A stretch of DNA of 32,836 bases from Fibrobacteria bacterium (GTDB lineage Bacteria; Fibrobacterota; Fibrobacteria; UBA11236), in NCBI GenBank assembly GCA_021155885.1, contig JAJNBB010000025.1, positions 1-32,836 of the forward strand. Reading direction: 5' to 3'. The translations under genes and the position numbers were made by a program. The notes beneath the pieces are model-generated. The model was given only the letters and a program-made list of their open reading frames with translations, had not been told where the DNA came from and did no database searches. Position 1 is the stretch's first letter, and each line of letters begins with the position of its first letter. Shown here piece by piece: positions 1-7,493 of this stretch.

Positions 1-2
1 CG

Positions 3-215
3 GCCGTGAAGCATTCCGGCCCCGCGCTGGTGTACATCACCCATCATTCCGAAGAAATCCTGCCTTCCTTTACCCACGTGCTTCTCTTGCGCGAAGGCCA
101 TGTCGTCGCCGCGGGCCCCAAGGCCAAGATCCTCACCCCGGCCCTGCTGGAAAAGACCTTCGGGGCGAAGCTGAAAATCTCGCGGCACGACGGCAGGATC
201 TGGCTGCGCGCCTGA
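3..215 (+). CDS. ABC transporter ATP-binding protein, C-terminal fragment
   Basis: The reading frame is open from the left edge, so only the last ~70 residues are present and the Walker A, signature and Walker B motifs lie outside the window. The fragment opens with a segment reading YITHHSEEI, the H-loop (switch histidine) region of ABC ATPases. It continues with LLLREGHVVAAGP and a tail containing LLEKTFGAKL and a DGRIWLRA ending. That tail resembles cytoplasmic ATPases of metal, siderophore or oxyanion importers (established family pattern). It sits 15 bp before a Fur-family regulator on the same strand, which suits a metal-related transporter, but the substrate is not determinable here. 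An internal GTG at position 6 is only an in-frame codon, not the real start. Confidence 0.8.
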   Translation, partial: AVKHSGPALVYITHHSEEILPSFTHVLLLREGHVVAAGPKAKILTPALLEKTFGAKLKISRHDGRIWLRA

Positions 216-230
216 GGTTATCTTAGACCC

Positions 231-725
231 ATGAGTTCTTCCGCGAAGATTCCGGCGCGCAGGCCCGCCAAGACCGCCTCCAAGACCGCCTCCAAGGCCG
301 TCGCGCCCGCGAAGCTGGGCCTGCGGCAGACGCGTCAGCGCGGCGTGATCGCCGCGATCCTCGAAGCCGCGCCGGGGCCGCTGACGATTCCGGAGATCCA
401 CCAGCAGGCGCTGAAGGCGCAGCCGGGATCCAACGTGGGCATCGCCACCGTGTACCGCACCTTGAACCTGCTGGTGGAAAACCGGCGGGCCCAGCTCGTG
501 ATTCTGCCCTCGGGGGACACCCGTTACGAGGCCGCGGGCCACAAGGGCCATCACGATCACTTTCAATGCAAGACGTGCGGCAAGGTCTTCGATATCGACG
601 CGTGTTTGCTGGGGTTGGCGCACGGCGCCATCCTGCCGGGCGGGTACCGCGTCGAGGGGCACGAGCTCACGCTGACCGGGCAATGCCCCGACTGCGCGGC
701 GAAGCCCGTCAAACGGATGCGCTAG
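231..725 (+). CDS. Fur-family metal-responsive transcriptional regulator
   Basis: This 164-residue protein is a DNA-binding repressor of the Fur/Zur/PerR superfamily. Residues 1-30 are a Lys/Ala-rich extension. The winged helix follows, with the recognition helix reading IATVYRTLNLL at 71-81. The C-terminal metal-binding and dimerisation domain has HHDH at 107-110, CKTC at 113-116 and CPDC at 152-155, so both Cys pairs of the structural zinc site are present. It starts 15 bp after an ABC ATPase gene, suggesting that it controls or is co-expressed with a metal transporter. Whether it senses iron, zinc, manganese or peroxide cannot be settled from the sequence. Its TAG stop overlaps the TAG stop of the convergent YciI-like gene in one shared CTAG. 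The upstream Shine-Dalgarno is weak (GAGG about 13 nt before the ATG). Confidence 0.93.
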   Translation: MSSSAKIPARRPAKTASKTASKAVAPAKLGLRQTRQRGVIAAILEAAPGPLTIPEIHQQALKAQPGSNVGIATVYRTLNLLVENRRAQLVILPSGDTRYEAAGHKGHHDHFQCKTCGKVFDIDACLLGLAHGAILPGGYRVEGHELTLTGQCPDCAAKPVKRMR

Positions 726-1006
726 GCCGCGACGACCGGCTCCGTAAACTCCGCGTACCATTCCAGCAGCCGCCACTTCGCGGCCACGCCGTTCAGCGCG
801 AATGGATCGCCGGCCACGAACTCCTCGGCGGCTTCGCGCGAGGTGAACAGCCCCATTGCTCCCTCGGGAGGATTGCCCATCGGACCGGCTCCCAGCAAAA
901 CGCCCCGGGCGTGAAACGCCGCCAGCCGCGCGCGATGCGCGGGGAAATTTTCCATCGCTTTCGCCATGCTGTCGGGAGCCATCTCGTAAAACAAAAGCGT
1001 TTTCAT
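722..1006 (-). CDS. YciI-like protein
   Basis: A 94-residue protein covering one YCII-related domain, a small alpha/beta ferredoxin-like fold. Family landmarks are the MKTLLFYEMA first strand, His24 in PAHRARL and Asp67 in the GDPFALNGV segment. The His and Asp are the pair considered catalytic in this family. The biological substrate of most members is unknown. The ATG overlaps the TGA of the upstream DUF1801 gene as ATGA, so the two are probably translationally coupled. The two families often occur near each other (general knowledge), but no joint pathway is established. The stop codon is shared with the convergent fur-family gene. Confidence 0.85.
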   Translation of the reverse strand: MKTLLFYEMAPDSMAKAMENFPAHRARLAAFHARGVLLGAGPMGNPPEGAMGLFTSREAAEEFVAGDPFALNGVAAKWRLLEWYAEFTEPVVAA

Positions 1007-1575
1007 TTCTTGGCTGCCTTCTTTTTCAGGACCTTCTTTGCGGCTTTCTTAGCCGCTTTCTTCGGCTTCGCGCTCTTCAGGGGCTTCGCCTCCTCCAACA
1101 AAGCCCAGGCCAGATTGGGCATGTCCTGAAAAACCTTGACAGACGAAGTTCCTTTCGCCTTTTTGGCGCCCTTCTTGGCGATCTTCTTCGCGGGCTTCCG
1201 GATCTTCGCGGCTTTCGCCTCCACCCGGGCCGCATGCTCCTTCACCTTCTCCTTGACGATCTTCGTGATCAAGGCATAGGGGACGGGCTTATCCAATGGA
1301 AACTTCGCCGTGGCCTTGCCGGAGGAATAGGCCGCGATCGCCTTTCCCAGCACGGGGTCGTTCGCGTACACGGGATACACGCTGACGTGCTTGGGGTAGC
1401 CCCCGAAGTAGACCACATAGGTCCCGCCGCGCTTGATCGCCGCGACGCCGTAGCTCACCACGCCTTCCGAGCCGGGCGCGGCCTTCAGCGCGATGTCGCG
1501 GATCTTCTTGAGAATCGTTTGCGTCGCGGGCGGGAACGAGGCGATGTAGGCGTCGAGGGTTTGACCGGATTTCAT
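1003..1575 (-). CDS. DUF1801 (YdhG-like) domain protein with lysine-rich tail
   Basis: The protein has 190 residues when started at the ATG at 1575, which is preceded by AGGAG with 6-nt spacing. The frame stays open further upstream, but that part lies inside the next gene and is unlikely to be translated. Residues 1-105 form a DUF1801 domain, a small fold related to YdhG/frataxin-like proteins: TLDAYIASFPPATQTILKKI, VVSYGVAAI and GGYPKHVSVYPV are its typical segments. From about residue 112 the chain becomes a low-complexity Lys/Ala/Pro tail with repeated AKK units up to the final KKKAAKK, resembling histone-H1-like tails. The tail suggests nucleic-acid binding (inference). It is coupled by ATGA to the YciI-like gene. 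Molecular function is unknown. Confidence 0.85.
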   Translation of the reverse strand: MKSGQTLDAYIASFPPATQTILKKIRDIALKAAPGSEGVVSYGVAAIKRGGTYVVYFGGYPKHVSVYPVYANDPVLGKAIAAYSSGKATAKFPLDKPVPYALITKIVKEKVKEHAARVEAKAAKIRKPAKKIAKKGAKKAKGTSSVKVFQDMPNLAWALLEEAKPLKSAKPKKAAKKAAKKVLKKKAAKK

Positions 1576-1601
1576 CGTTGCTCCTTCGGATCGTCTGTGC
1601 G

Positions 1602-2078
1602 CTAAAACGGCCGAGACTCCGAAAACTCCTCCAGAATCAGCCATTTGCCCGCGGAATCCGGCCCGACGACCAAGATGTACAGGCTGCTGTATTTTTTCAA
1701 CTCCGAAAAACGCGTGCATTGGATGCGAACCCTTTTCTCCAAGGCTGTATACATGCATTCCGAATAGGTGCTGCGATCGCCGCGCGATTTCGCCAGGGGC
1801 ATCCACTTTCGGATGATCGCCTTGTATTGTGTCGCCGGCATGCTCATTTCGCGTACCTGCCCCGTGGGATAGGTCCTTTTGTTGGTAATGAGGGCGCTAT
1901 CCGAGTATAGGTCGGCTACCGCCGGGTCATAGGCATGCTCCAACTCCACGAAGTTTTTGAACAGGGCTTCCGCATTTGCCACAAGGACTTTCTTCCCCGC
2001 GGTCGTCGCCGCCGAGGAATCGTCCAGGACCATGCCCATGACCAGGGCGATCGCGACGCGAACCGATAATTTTTTCAT
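1602..2078 (-). CDS. Small exported protein of unknown function, possibly NTF2/SnoaL-like
   Basis: A 158-residue protein from the ATG at 2078, which has TGAGG at 7-nt spacing. An in-frame TTG two codons upstream is a less likely start. Residues 1-24 are a signal peptide: MKKLSVRVAIALVMGMVL, then DDSSA. The mature part begins with a helix (NAEALFKNFVELEHAYDPAV), then ADLYSDSALIT, and ends in strands around KWLILEEFSESRPF. That layout is reminiscent of NTF2/SnoaL-like proteins, but no diagnostic motif proves it. Two cysteines (YSECMY and IQCTRF) could form a periplasmic disulfide. The gene is 26 bp upstream of the DUF1801 gene on the same strand. Confidence 0.7.
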   Translation of the reverse strand: MKKLSVRVAIALVMGMVLDDSSAATTAGKKVLVANAEALFKNFVELEHAYDPAVADLYSDSALITNKRTYPTGQVREMSMPATQYKAIIRKWMPLAKSRGDRSTYSECMYTALEKRVRIQCTRFSELKKYSSLYILVVGPDSAGKWLILEEFSESRPF

Positions 2079-2094
2079 CGGCAAACCTCAGGAG

Positions 2095-2109
2095 ATGCTT
2101 TCAAAGCAT
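2095..2109 (-). promoter_or_regulatory. Perfect 15-bp dyad upstream of the exported-protein gene
   Basis: Seven bases (ATGCTTT) are followed by one spacer base and their exact reverse complement (AAAGCAT), 17 bp upstream of the ATG at 2078 and just before its ribosome-binding site. It could be an operator or a short leader hairpin. It does not match the classical Fur box. A TATGCT within the dyad on the minus strand might serve as a -10 element, but no convincing -35 was seen. Confidence 0.4.
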
Positions 2110-2187
2110 AGCATGTCCGCGCGACTGGCGTCACTTCGCCAACGAACGCGGATTCAAACTCGGTTTGCGGTGCGGCCCGGAAAAAGA

Positions 2188-2213
2188 AACCCCGGCCGTT
2201 TCCGGCCGGGGTT
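2188..2213 (-). terminator. Intrinsic terminator of ssb
   Basis: A perfect 11-bp GC-rich stem (positions 2188-2198 with 2203-2213) closes a 4-nt loop. On the minus strand it is followed by a T-rich run (positions 2187-2181, TCTTTTT). It lies 33 bp after the ssb stop codon, the classical arrangement for rho-independent termination. Confidence 0.85.
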
Positions 2214-2248
2214 CCCTGTTACCTGTACCCTGTCACCTGTTCCCTCTC
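2214..2248. repeat. Degenerate heptad repeat array, single arm
   Basis: Five consecutive 7-mers read CCCTGTT, ACCTGTA, CCCTGTC, ACCTGTT and CCCTCTC. They abut the ssb terminator on one side and overlap the ssb stop codon on the other. Read along ssb transcription this is a G-rich array directly after the stop. No complementary arm was found nearby, unlike the three paired heptad elements at 4001, 6207 and 17666. Confidence 0.75.
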
Positions 2249-2756
2249 AGAACGGCAAATCGTCCTCGGGCGCGGGGGGCACGCTGCCGCCGCCGGAGGC
2301 CGCGCCGGAACCGCCGGAGGATCCGCCACCGGAGTAGCCGCCTCCCCCGCCCGAACGGCCGCCGCTATACCCGCCACCACCGCCGTAGGAACCGCCTTCT
2401 TCGCCGCCGCCGGAGCCGCCGTCGCGGCGGCCGCCCAGCATCACCATGTTGTCGGCCACGATCTCGGTGGTATAACGCTTGTTGCCGCTCTGGTCATCCC
2501 ACGAGCGGGTCTGCAGACGGCCTTCAATGAAGACCGGGCTGCCCTTCTTCAGGTATTTTTCGGCCACTTCGGCGAGGCCGCGCCACATCACGATGTTGTG
2601 CCACTCGGTCTTTTCGACCTTGTTGCCGTCCTTGCCCGTGTAGTTCTCGGAAGTCGCGATGGAGAAGTTCGCCACCTTGACGCCGGAGGGGATCGCGCGC
2701 ACTTCGGGGTCCTTGCCGAGGTTGCCGATGAGCATGACTTTGTTGAGGGATGCCAT
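2247..2756 (-). CDS. ssb: Single-stranded DNA-binding protein
   Basis: The 169-residue protein binds single-stranded DNA during replication, repair and recombination and recruits partner proteins through its tail. Residues 1-107 are the OB fold: [41 protein letters not shown], and [12 protein letters not shown] are the family's standard segments. Residues 110-160 form a Gly/Ser-rich linker with repeated GGGGGYSGG units. The chain ends in EDDLPF, the conserved acidic tip that docks repair enzymes. The start is supported by AAGGA upstream of the ATG. The gene is monocistronic, with its own terminator, and is divergent from the NamZ-like gene. Confidence 0.97.
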   Translation of the reverse strand: MASLNKVMLIGNLGKDPEVRAIPSGVKVANFSIATSENYTGKDGNKVEKTEWHNIVMWRGLAEVAEKYLKKGSPVFIEGRLQTRSWDDQSGNKRYTTEIVADNMVMLGGRRDGGSGGGEEGGSYGGGGGYSGGRSGGGGGYSGGGSSGGSGAASGGGSVPPAPEDDLPF

Positions 2757-2772
2757 TTTCTTGTCCTTTTCT

Positions 2773-2790
2773 CCCCGGAGGGTTCCGGGG
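2773..2790 (-). promoter_or_regulatory. Hairpin in the ssb leader
   Basis: Seven bases (CCCCGGA, 2773-2779) pair with TCCGGGG (2784-2790) across a 4-nt loop, 17-34 nt upstream of the ssb ATG. There is no T run, so it is not an intrinsic terminator. It may shape the 5' leader of the ssb message. Confidence 0.4.
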
Positions 2791-2796
2791 GCACTT

Positions 2797-2812
2797 GTTT
2801 AAACGGCGCGCC
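2797..2812. promoter_or_regulatory. Two abutting 8-bp perfect palindromes between ssb and the NamZ-like gene
   Basis: GTTTAAAC is directly followed by GGCGCGCC in the 87-bp divergent spacer. Both are perfect palindromes. They may be operator half-sites, or a coincidence. The pair also looks like a synthetic rare-cutter linker, but the flanking genes are continuous natural sequence. Confidence 0.25.
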
Positions 2813-2843
2813 GATTACCTTTATTGGAAACCAGGAAAACGCC

Positions 2844-3962
2844 GTGATTCAGAAACATAATATTCGCCTGCCTGTCGACCAGCTGCCCAACTTGTGGCCG
2901 AAAGCCCTGAAAAACGCGGCTATCGGGGCCGTTTTGCACCCCGCTTCCGTCTCGGCCACCCTGGCTCATACGGCCGACGTCCTCAAGTCGCACGACGGGG
3001 ATTTGTTCCGCCTCAGGACGCTGTTCGGCCCCCAGCACGGCTACCTCGGGCAGACCCAGGACAACATGATCGAATGGGCGGGCTACCGGCACCCGCAATG
3101 GGACATCCCCGTGTACAGTCTGTATGGGGAGTACCGCGAACCGACGCGGGAGATGCTGGCCGGGCTCGATGCGCTGGTGATCGACATGCAGGACGTGGGC
3201 GCGCGCTATTACACCTTCATCTGGACGATGTACCTGTGCATGAAGGCCTGCCGCCGGGAGGGCGGCGCGAACATCCCCGTGGTCGTTCTCGACCGCCCCA
3301 ACCCCATCGGCAACGCGGTCGAAGGCCCCGTCCTCAACCCCGAATACCGAAGCTTCGTCGGCCTGCACCCCATCCCCGTGCGGCACGGCAAAACCATCGG
3401 CGAGCTGGCCCTGCAGTTCCGGCGCGAAGCCTTTCCCGACTGCGAGGTGATCGTGCTGCCGATGGAAAACCACGACCCGGCCGCCTACTTCGAGGACACG
3501 GGCCTGCCGTGGGTGCTGCCGTCGCCCAACATGCCCACCGTCGACACCGCCGTGGTGTACCCGGGCATGTGCCTTTTCGAGGCCACCAACGTTTCGGAAG
3601 CGCGCGGCACGACCAAGCCCTTCGAGCTGTTCGGGGCTCCGTGGATCGACGCGCGCGACCTGTGCGCGAAGCTCAACCGGGAGGGGCTCCCCGGCGTGCA
3701 CTTCCGCGAGGCCTACTTCCAGCCCACCTTCCACAAGTTCGCGGGGCAGCTCTGCAACGGCGCGCAATTCCACGTCACGGACCGGAAAAGCTTTCTCCCC
3801 TGGTGGACCACGCTTTCCATCCTGAACCTGCTGCGCGAAGACTACGGCGAGCACTTCCGCTGGAAGGAGCCGCCTTACGAGTACGAGCACGTCAAGCTGC
3901 CGATCGAAATCCTGATCGGAGGACCGCTGGACGGAACCTTCCCCGACATCATTCCGAGATAA
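2844..3962 (+). CDS. DUF1343 / NamZ-like protein (exo-N-acetylmuramidase family, GH171-type)
   Basis: A 372-residue protein when started at the GTG at 2844, which has AGGA at 7-nt spacing. The frame is open upstream only because it crosses ssb in antisense. Characterised members (NamZ) cleave MurNAc from the non-reducing end of peptidoglycan fragments. Family landmarks are FGPQHGYLGQTQDNM at 61-75, DMQDVGARYYTF at 114-125, LDRPNPIGN at 149-157 and PVRHGKTIGELA near 178-189; a C-terminal domain runs to residue 372. The usual active-site EHG triplet reads QHG here (Gln64), which may mark a subfamily or altered catalysis. No signal peptide is visible, so a cytoplasmic location is inferred. The next gene is MurU-like, consistent with MurNAc salvage, although no AmgK-type kinase lies in the window. 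Confidence 0.85.
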   Translation: MIQKHNIRLPVDQLPNLWPKALKNAAIGAVLHPASVSATLAHTADVLKSHDGDLFRLRTLFGPQHGYLGQTQDNMIEWAGYRHPQWDIPVYSLYGEYREPTREMLAGLDALVIDMQDVGARYYTFIWTMYLCMKACRREGGANIPVVVLDRPNPIGNAVEGPVLNPEYRSFVGLHPIPVRHGKTIGELALQFRREAFPDCEVIVLPMENHDPAAYFEDTGLPWVLPSPNMPTVDTAVVYPGMCLFEATNVSEARGTTKPFELFGAPWIDARDLCAKLNREGLPGVHFREAYFQPTFHKFAGQLCNGAQFHVTDRKSFLPWWTTLSILNLLREDYGEHFRWKEPPYEYEHVKLPIEILIGGPLDGTFPDIIPR

Positions 3963-4000
3963 TGCACAGCATGATTTGCGGGCGGAACCTTGAACGCCAA

Positions 4001-4099
4001 ATGATGAATAAGGAATGCGGAATGATGAAAAATTTAGGGCGACAAGGCTACGTTTCCCTGGTTTCATTCATCATTCATCCTTCATCACTCATCATTTTT
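4001..4099. repeat. Intercistronic inverted repeat with heptad-repeat arms
   Basis: The left arm (4001-4028) is four 7-mers: ATGATGA, ATAAGGA, ATGCGGA, ATGATGA. The right arm (4065-4099) is five: CATTCAT twice, CCTTCAT, CACTCAT, CATTTTT. The arms are reverse complements at about 25 of 31 aligned positions, with a ~36-nt loop. The element fills most of the spacer between the NamZ-like and MurU-like genes and ends 5 nt before the next ATG. Confidence 0.8.
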
Positions 4100-4104
4100 C
4101 CCTG

Positions 4105-5016
4105 ATGTCCCTCACCGCCTTCTTTCTCTGCGCCGGGTACGGCTCGCGCCTGCGCCCGCTCACCGATCGCCTCGCGAAGCCGGCCATACCCTTTCTGGGC
4201 GAGAGCGCTTTCGAGATCAACGTGCACGCGGCGATGGGCCTGAAACCGGACCAGTGGCTGGCCAACGCCCATCATCTTCCGCACCAGATCCAGGCGCTCG
4301 GAACGGCGCTCGGGGTGCGCGTCCTGGTCGAGGAGGAGATTCTCGGTACCGGGGGCTGCCTCGCGAACGCGGCGGACATCCTGCGGGCGACCGACCACTT
4401 CATGGTGCATAACGGCGACTTGATCCATGAGATCGACCTGCGGAAGCTGTACGAAACCCACCTCGCTTCGAACGCGTTCGCCACGCTCGCGGGCCTTCAC
4501 CGGGCCGACGCGCCGAACACGCTGGCGGTCTCGGAGGACGGCGCGCTTCTGGGCGTGCACGGCTTCCAGGGCTTCGAGGGGGACCCCGGCGAAGCCAAGC
4601 GCCTCACCTTTTCGGGCATCGCGTTTTATCGCCGGGACTTCCTGGCCTTCGCGGGCGCCGGCGCTTCGGACATCAAGCCCCATTGGACGGCCGCGCTCAA
4701 GGGCGGCGCCCGGATCCGGGTCATCGATTGCTCGGGAGCGGCCTGGCACGACTTCGGCACGCCCCAGGGCCTGTGGGAGGCCGCGCGCCACCGCATGGAA
4801 GCGACGGGCGTCTTCGCGTACCGCTGCCCGGCGGCGGCCGGAGACAGGGCGTTCGTCTCCAACGAAGCGCCCTCCCTACCGGAGGACGCAGTCCCCGCGG
4901 GCGCGCGCAATGTTCTGGTCTACGAGAACCCGCGGGCCCCGCTCGCCCCGGACGCCCGTGATCTCATTGTGGGGAGTGATTTCTCCTGGTCCGTGCAGGA
5001 ATCCCCGCTCCGCTAA
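4105..5016 (+). CDS. Sugar-nucleotide transferase, MurU-like
   Basis: A 303-residue nucleotidyltransferase (GT-A/NTP_transferase fold) that would join a sugar-1-phosphate to a nucleotide. The N-terminal signature LCAGYGSRLRPLT (8-20) binds the triphosphate, KPAIPF (25-30) follows, GTGG is at 81-84, and HNGDLI (102-107) carries the metal-binding Asp105. WHDFGTP in the C-terminal third matches the second metal/substrate loop. Length and motif spacing resemble MurNAc-1-phosphate uridylyltransferase (MurU), which would fit the preceding NamZ-like gene. Because gmd follows, mannose- or glucose-1-phosphate substrates remain possible. The ATG at 4105 has no Shine-Dalgarno: the pyrimidine-rich arm of a heptad repeat ends just before it. 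The last ~60 residues are extra and unassigned. Confidence 0.8.
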   Translation: MSLTAFFLCAGYGSRLRPLTDRLAKPAIPFLGESAFEINVHAAMGLKPDQWLANAHHLPHQIQALGTALGVRVLVEEEILGTGGCLANAADILRATDHFMVHNGDLIHEIDLRKLYETHLASNAFATLAGLHRADAPNTLAVSEDGALLGVHGFQGFEGDPGEAKRLTFSGIAFYRRDFLAFAGAGASDIKPHWTAALKGGARIRVIDCSGAAWHDFGTPQGLWEAARHRMEATGVFAYRCPAAAGDRAFVSNEAPSLPEDAVPAGARNVLVYENPRAPLAPDARDLIVGSDFSWSVQESPLR

Positions 5017-5146
5017 AACCCCCGGAATGCGCGCAAAAAATTGCCCCTGAAGCCGCCAACCGTGTAAGAACGGGTGCGGGTTTATAACTTGTAAGACACG
5101 CCGGCGGACGCCGAACGATGAAAAAATGGCCTAAACAGGGGCCTAG

Positions 5147-6196
<1,050 letters not shown>

Positions 6197-6197
6197 C

Positions 6198-6342
6198 GGA
6201 AGAACTGTTGTTGGTTGTTAGTTGTTGGTGGTAGGCAAGGGCAAGAGTAGAGGTGCTTTGCCGGAAAGCCAACATCAAACAATCTGGTGGAAGGCGCTTT
6301 GTGTTTCCCGACAACCGACAACCAACAACCAACAACCCTTCC
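6198..6342. repeat. Intercistronic inverted repeat with heptad-repeat arms
   Basis: The left arm carries four 7-mers (6207-6234: GTTGTTG, GTTGTTA, GTTGTTG, GTGGTAG). The right arm carries four (6309-6336: CGACAAC twice, CAACAAC twice). The arms are complementary at about 26 of 31 positions, and outer GGAAG/CTTCC ends extend the stem. The ~70-nt loop contains its own small GCTTT/AAAGC stem. The element occupies the whole spacer: it starts 1 nt after the gmd stop and ends 2 nt before the next ATG. Confidence 0.85.
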
Positions 6343-6344
6343 TG

Positions 6345-7493
6345 ATGAACCCAAAGCCCCGACTCTCCTACTACTCCTTCGACAGCCTGGGCAACCCCTG
6401 GGTTTCGGGCGGCGGGGCGGTGCGGGACTTCGAGGTGCTGAAGCGCTTCGCCCGCCATACCGAGGTGACCTTGTACACCGCGCGCTTTCCGGGGTTCCGC
6501 GAGGAGACCCGCGGGGGCGTCCGCGTCCGGGGTCTCGGCTTCGGCGGCCGCAACTGGCTGTGCCGCCTGACCTTCGCCCTCGCGGCGAACCTCCGCGTGC
6601 TTTTCGACTCCGCGGCCCTGATCGGAAACAGCGCCTCCATCTACGCGCCCGTGCTGACCGGCCTGCTGCGCCCGGGCCGGTTCTATGCCGTGTACCACCA
6701 TCACGTGGGCCCGCGCTCCGTGGAGAAATTCGGCCTGGCCGGCTGGGTCCCGCGCCTGCTCGAGGCGGTCATGCTCCGCTTCGGGAAACGCTACGTGATT
6801 TCCAACGCGACCCTGGCCCGGAAGGTGTCCCGCCTCAACCCCCGCGCGTCGGTCTTCACCACCTTCAACGGCTTCGACGCCGGCCTGCTGGCCTTGGACC
6901 CGCTTCCTTCTGCCCGGCCGTTCGTGCTTTTCGTGGGGCGCTTCGACGTCTACATGAAGGGGCTTGACCTGCTCATCCCCGCCTGGGCCGCCACGCTGGC
7001 GGAACAAGGCATCGACCTGGTGCTGGCGGGGCGCGCCTTCGGGGCCGATCTCGAAAAGGTGCGCGTCCTGGTGGACTCCGCGGCGCGCGGGGCCCCCGCG
7101 AACCCGGCGCGCGGGGAGGTCCGCCTGGAACTGGACGTGCCGGAGGCCCGCAAGGCGGAGCTCCTGGCCGGGTGCCTGTTCTTCGCCTCGCCCTCGCGCT
7201 TCGAAGGCTTCGGCATCGCGGCGCTCGAGGCCAACGCCGCCGGCCGCGCCGTGCTGGCGACCGACACCGACGGCTTTCGCGACAGTCTCGCGCTGGGCGA
7301 GACCGCGTTGGCGATCCCGGTGGAGGATCCCGTGGCCTTGCGCGAGGGCCTGCGGCGCCTCGCCGCGGATGCGGCGCTGCGCGACTCGTTGGGCCGTCGC
7401 GGCCGCGCGCGCGCGGCCGCTTACAGCTGGGACGCCATCGCCGAAAAAGAATGGGGCTGGATCCGGCGCGCCCTCCCCCGGGTTCCGGAATGA
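6345..7493 (+). CDS. Glycosyltransferase, GT4 family (GT-B fold)
   Basis: A 382-residue retaining glycosyltransferase that probably adds one sugar to a lipid-linked surface glycan at the cytoplasmic membrane. The N-terminal acceptor domain includes a Gly-rich SGGGAVRDFEVLKRF (21-35). The C-terminal donor domain shows VGRFDVYMKGLDLL (197-210) and SRFEGFGIAALEA (284-296), the EX7E motif with Glu287 and Glu295. Donor and acceptor cannot be predicted. The chosen ATG follows the G-poor arm of a heptad repeat directly, and no Shine-Dalgarno is present. The TGA overlaps the ATG of the next gene (ATGA), indicating coupling. The open frame upstream of the ATG lies within the repeat and is not credible coding sequence. 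Confidence 0.88.
   Translation: MNPKPRLSYYSFDSLGNPWVSGGGAVRDFEVLKRFARHTEVTLYTARFPGFREETRGGVRVRGLGFGGRNWLCRLTFALAANLRVLFDSAALIGNSASIYAPVLTGLLRPGRFYAVYHHHVGPRSVEKFGLAGWVPRLLEAVMLRFGKRYVISNATLARKVSRLNPRASVFTTFNGFDAGLLALDPLPSARPFVLFVGRFDVYMKGLDLLIPAWAATLAEQGIDLVLAGRAFGADLEKVRVLVDSAARGAPANPARGEVRLELDVPEARKAELLAGCLFFASPSRFEGFGIAALEANAAGRAVLATDTDGFRDSLALGETALAIPVEDPVALREGLRRLAADAALRDSLGRRGRARAAAYSWDAIAEKEWGWIRRALPRVPE

Noticed and set aside
2214-2248. Second arm pairing with the heptad array after ssb
   Set aside because: I looked on both sides and found no complementary G-rich heptads within several hundred bases.
2797-2812. Vector or linker contamination
   Set aside because: Both flanks are natural coding sequence of one genome with normal spacing, and no vector sequence surrounds the site.
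2598-2843. Upstream extension of the NamZ-like reading frame
   Set aside because: This part is antisense to ssb; the GTG at 2844 with AGGA at proper spacing and the family's N-terminus support the shorter protein.
4001-4099. Possible CRISPR-like array
   Set aside because: The repeat period is only 7 bp with no spacers; the units form two complementary arms.
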